DNA from: CAJQND01 sp051010055
GTDB lineage: Bacteria; Pseudomonadota; Alphaproteobacteria; Rhizobiales; CAJQND01
NCBI GenBank assembly: GCA_051010055.1
Contig: JBPCVY010000112.1
Location: 1 to 6,613, forward strand
Direction of reading: 5' to 3'
DNA length: 6,613 bases
Every line of letters starts with the position of its first letter. Position 1 is the first letter of the stretch. Below, in pieces: positions 5,769 through 6,613 of the stretch. The notes below the pieces were generated by a model. The model saw only the letters and a list, made by a program, of their open reading frames with translations, was not told where the DNA came from and ran no database searches. The translations under genes and the position numbers were made by a program.

Positions 5769-5817
5769 CAAAATGCTGGCAATAAACCTCCCGTTTCATA
5801 ACGAATTTCTCACATTC

Positions 5818-6613
5818 ATGTCCAAAGCCGATCATATTGAAATTACGCCGGAGCTCGTCGCAGAGCACGGAATAAAACCTGACGAGTACGACCGTATTCT
5901 CGAGCTAATTTGCCGCGTGCCGACAATAACTGAGCTTGGCATCTTTTCCGCCATGTGGAACGAGCATTGTTCCTACAAATCCTCGAAAAAGTGGCTGCGC
6001 ACCCTGCCAACGACAGGTGAGCGGGTCATTATCGGGCCGGGGGAAAATGCCGGTGCGGTCGATATTGGCGATGGTCAGGCGGCGATTTTCAAAATGGAAA
6101 GCCACAATCACCCCTCATACATTGAGCCCTATCAGGGGGCTGCTACCGGTGTGGGCGGCATTTTGCGCGATGTGTTCACCATGGGCGCGCGGCCTATCGC
6201 GGCCATGAATGCGTTGCGGTTCGGCGCGCCTGAACACAGCAAAACCCGCCATCTCGTCTCCGGCGTTGTGGCCGGCATTGGCGGCTACGGCAATTCGTTC
6301 GGCGTGCCAACGGTTGGTGGAGAGGTGAATTTCCATTCCCGCTACAACGGCAATATTCTTGTGAATGCGTTTGCACTGGGTCTTGCCGATGCGGACAAGA
6401 TTTTCCTGTCCGAAGCCAAAGGCGTCGGGCTGCCGGTTGTTTATGTTGGCGCAAAGACGGGCCGCGATGGCATTCATGGCGCCTCCATGGCAAGCCAGGA
6501 ATTTGCTGATGATTCTGAAGAAAAACGCCCCACCGTTCAGGTTGGCGACCCGTTCACCGAAAAATGCCTGCTTGAAGCCTGCCTTGAGCTGATGGCATCC
6601 GGCGCGGTTATCG
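5818..6613 (+). CDS. purL: Formylglycinamidine ribonucleotide synthetase, PurL subunit, 3'-truncated by the window edge
   Basis: Synthetase subunit of FGAM synthetase; it binds FGAR and ATP and uses ammonia supplied by PurQ through PurS. 265 residues are visible of a family norm of about 740. It is the small PurL type that needs separate PurS and PurQ, not the single large enterobacterial enzyme. Conserved blocks are TELGIFSAMWNEHCSYKSSK (38-57, with His50), MESHNHPSYIEPYQGAATG (93-111), GILRDVFTMGARPIAAMNAL (114-133), the glycine-rich GVPTVGGEVNF (162-172) and GRDGIHGASMAS (215-226). The frame is open from 5818 to the last base. ATG 5818 is chosen because, as I recall, related alphaproteobacterial PurL proteins begin about ten residues before the TPEL(V/I)xxHG block, as this does; ATG 5773 is an alternative with a better binding site. 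The gene is separated from purS-purQ by oppositely directed genes and so needs its own promoter in 5665-5817. Confidence 0.97.
   Translation, partial: MSKADHIEITPELVAEHGIKPDEYDRILELICRVPTITELGIFSAMWNEHCSYKSSKKWLRTLPTTGERVIIGPGENAGAVDIGDGQAAIFKMESHNHPSYIEPYQGAATGVGGILRDVFTMGARPIAAMNALRFGAPEHSKTRHLVSGVVAGIGGYGNSFGVPTVGGEVNFHSRYNGNILVNAFALGLADADKIFLSEAKGVGLPVVYVGAKTGRDGIHGASMASQEFADDSEEKRPTVQVGDPFTEKCLLEACLELMASGAVI

Overview
The window looks like chromosomal DNA of an alphaproteobacterium, most likely of the Hyphomicrobiales (Rhizobiales) type. This rests on the three-subunit PurS/PurQ/PurL form of FGAM synthetase in a purC-purS-purQ order, the character of the PurL N-terminus and of the large MscS-family protein, and a base composition of about 57% G+C in the hand-counted lines of the core genes. 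No tRNA, rRNA, insertion sequence or CRISPR array was seen.

Layout. Bases 1-1585 (+) carry a tight purine-synthesis operon: the 3' part of purC, then purS 6 bases later, then purQ overlapping purS by ATGA. A candidate terminator follows purQ. Bases 1705-2886 (-) encode an A+T-richer pentapeptide-repeat protein with a C-terminal membrane domain resembling a two-helix pore. Upstream of it lies a 2902-3082 intergenic region with a good minus-strand sigma-70-type promoter, a near-perfect 22-base palindrome, and two back-to-back hairpins just ahead of a small plus-strand helical protein gene (3083-3343, unknown function, perfect Shine-Dalgarno). A G+C-rich hairpin separates that gene from a convergent, large, multi-spanning mechanosensitive-channel (MscS-family) gene, 3403-5664 (-). 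A divergent intergenic region of about 150 bases then leads into purL (+), which runs off the right edge.

How the genes work together. PurS, PurQ and PurL are the three subunits of one enzyme, formylglycinamidine ribonucleotide synthetase, and PurC acts two steps later in the same pathway. Here purL is cut off from purS-purQ by about 4.2 kb holding two minus-strand membrane-protein genes and one small plus-strand gene. purL must therefore almost certainly be transcribed from its own promoter. The two membrane proteins may both act in the cell envelope (osmotic or ion stress), but only their position links them.

The least explained part is 2902-3082: palindrome, divergent promoter and tandem hairpins with possible alternative pairings, feeding a small unrecognised coiled-coil protein. 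I see no defence, toxin or mobile system in the window.
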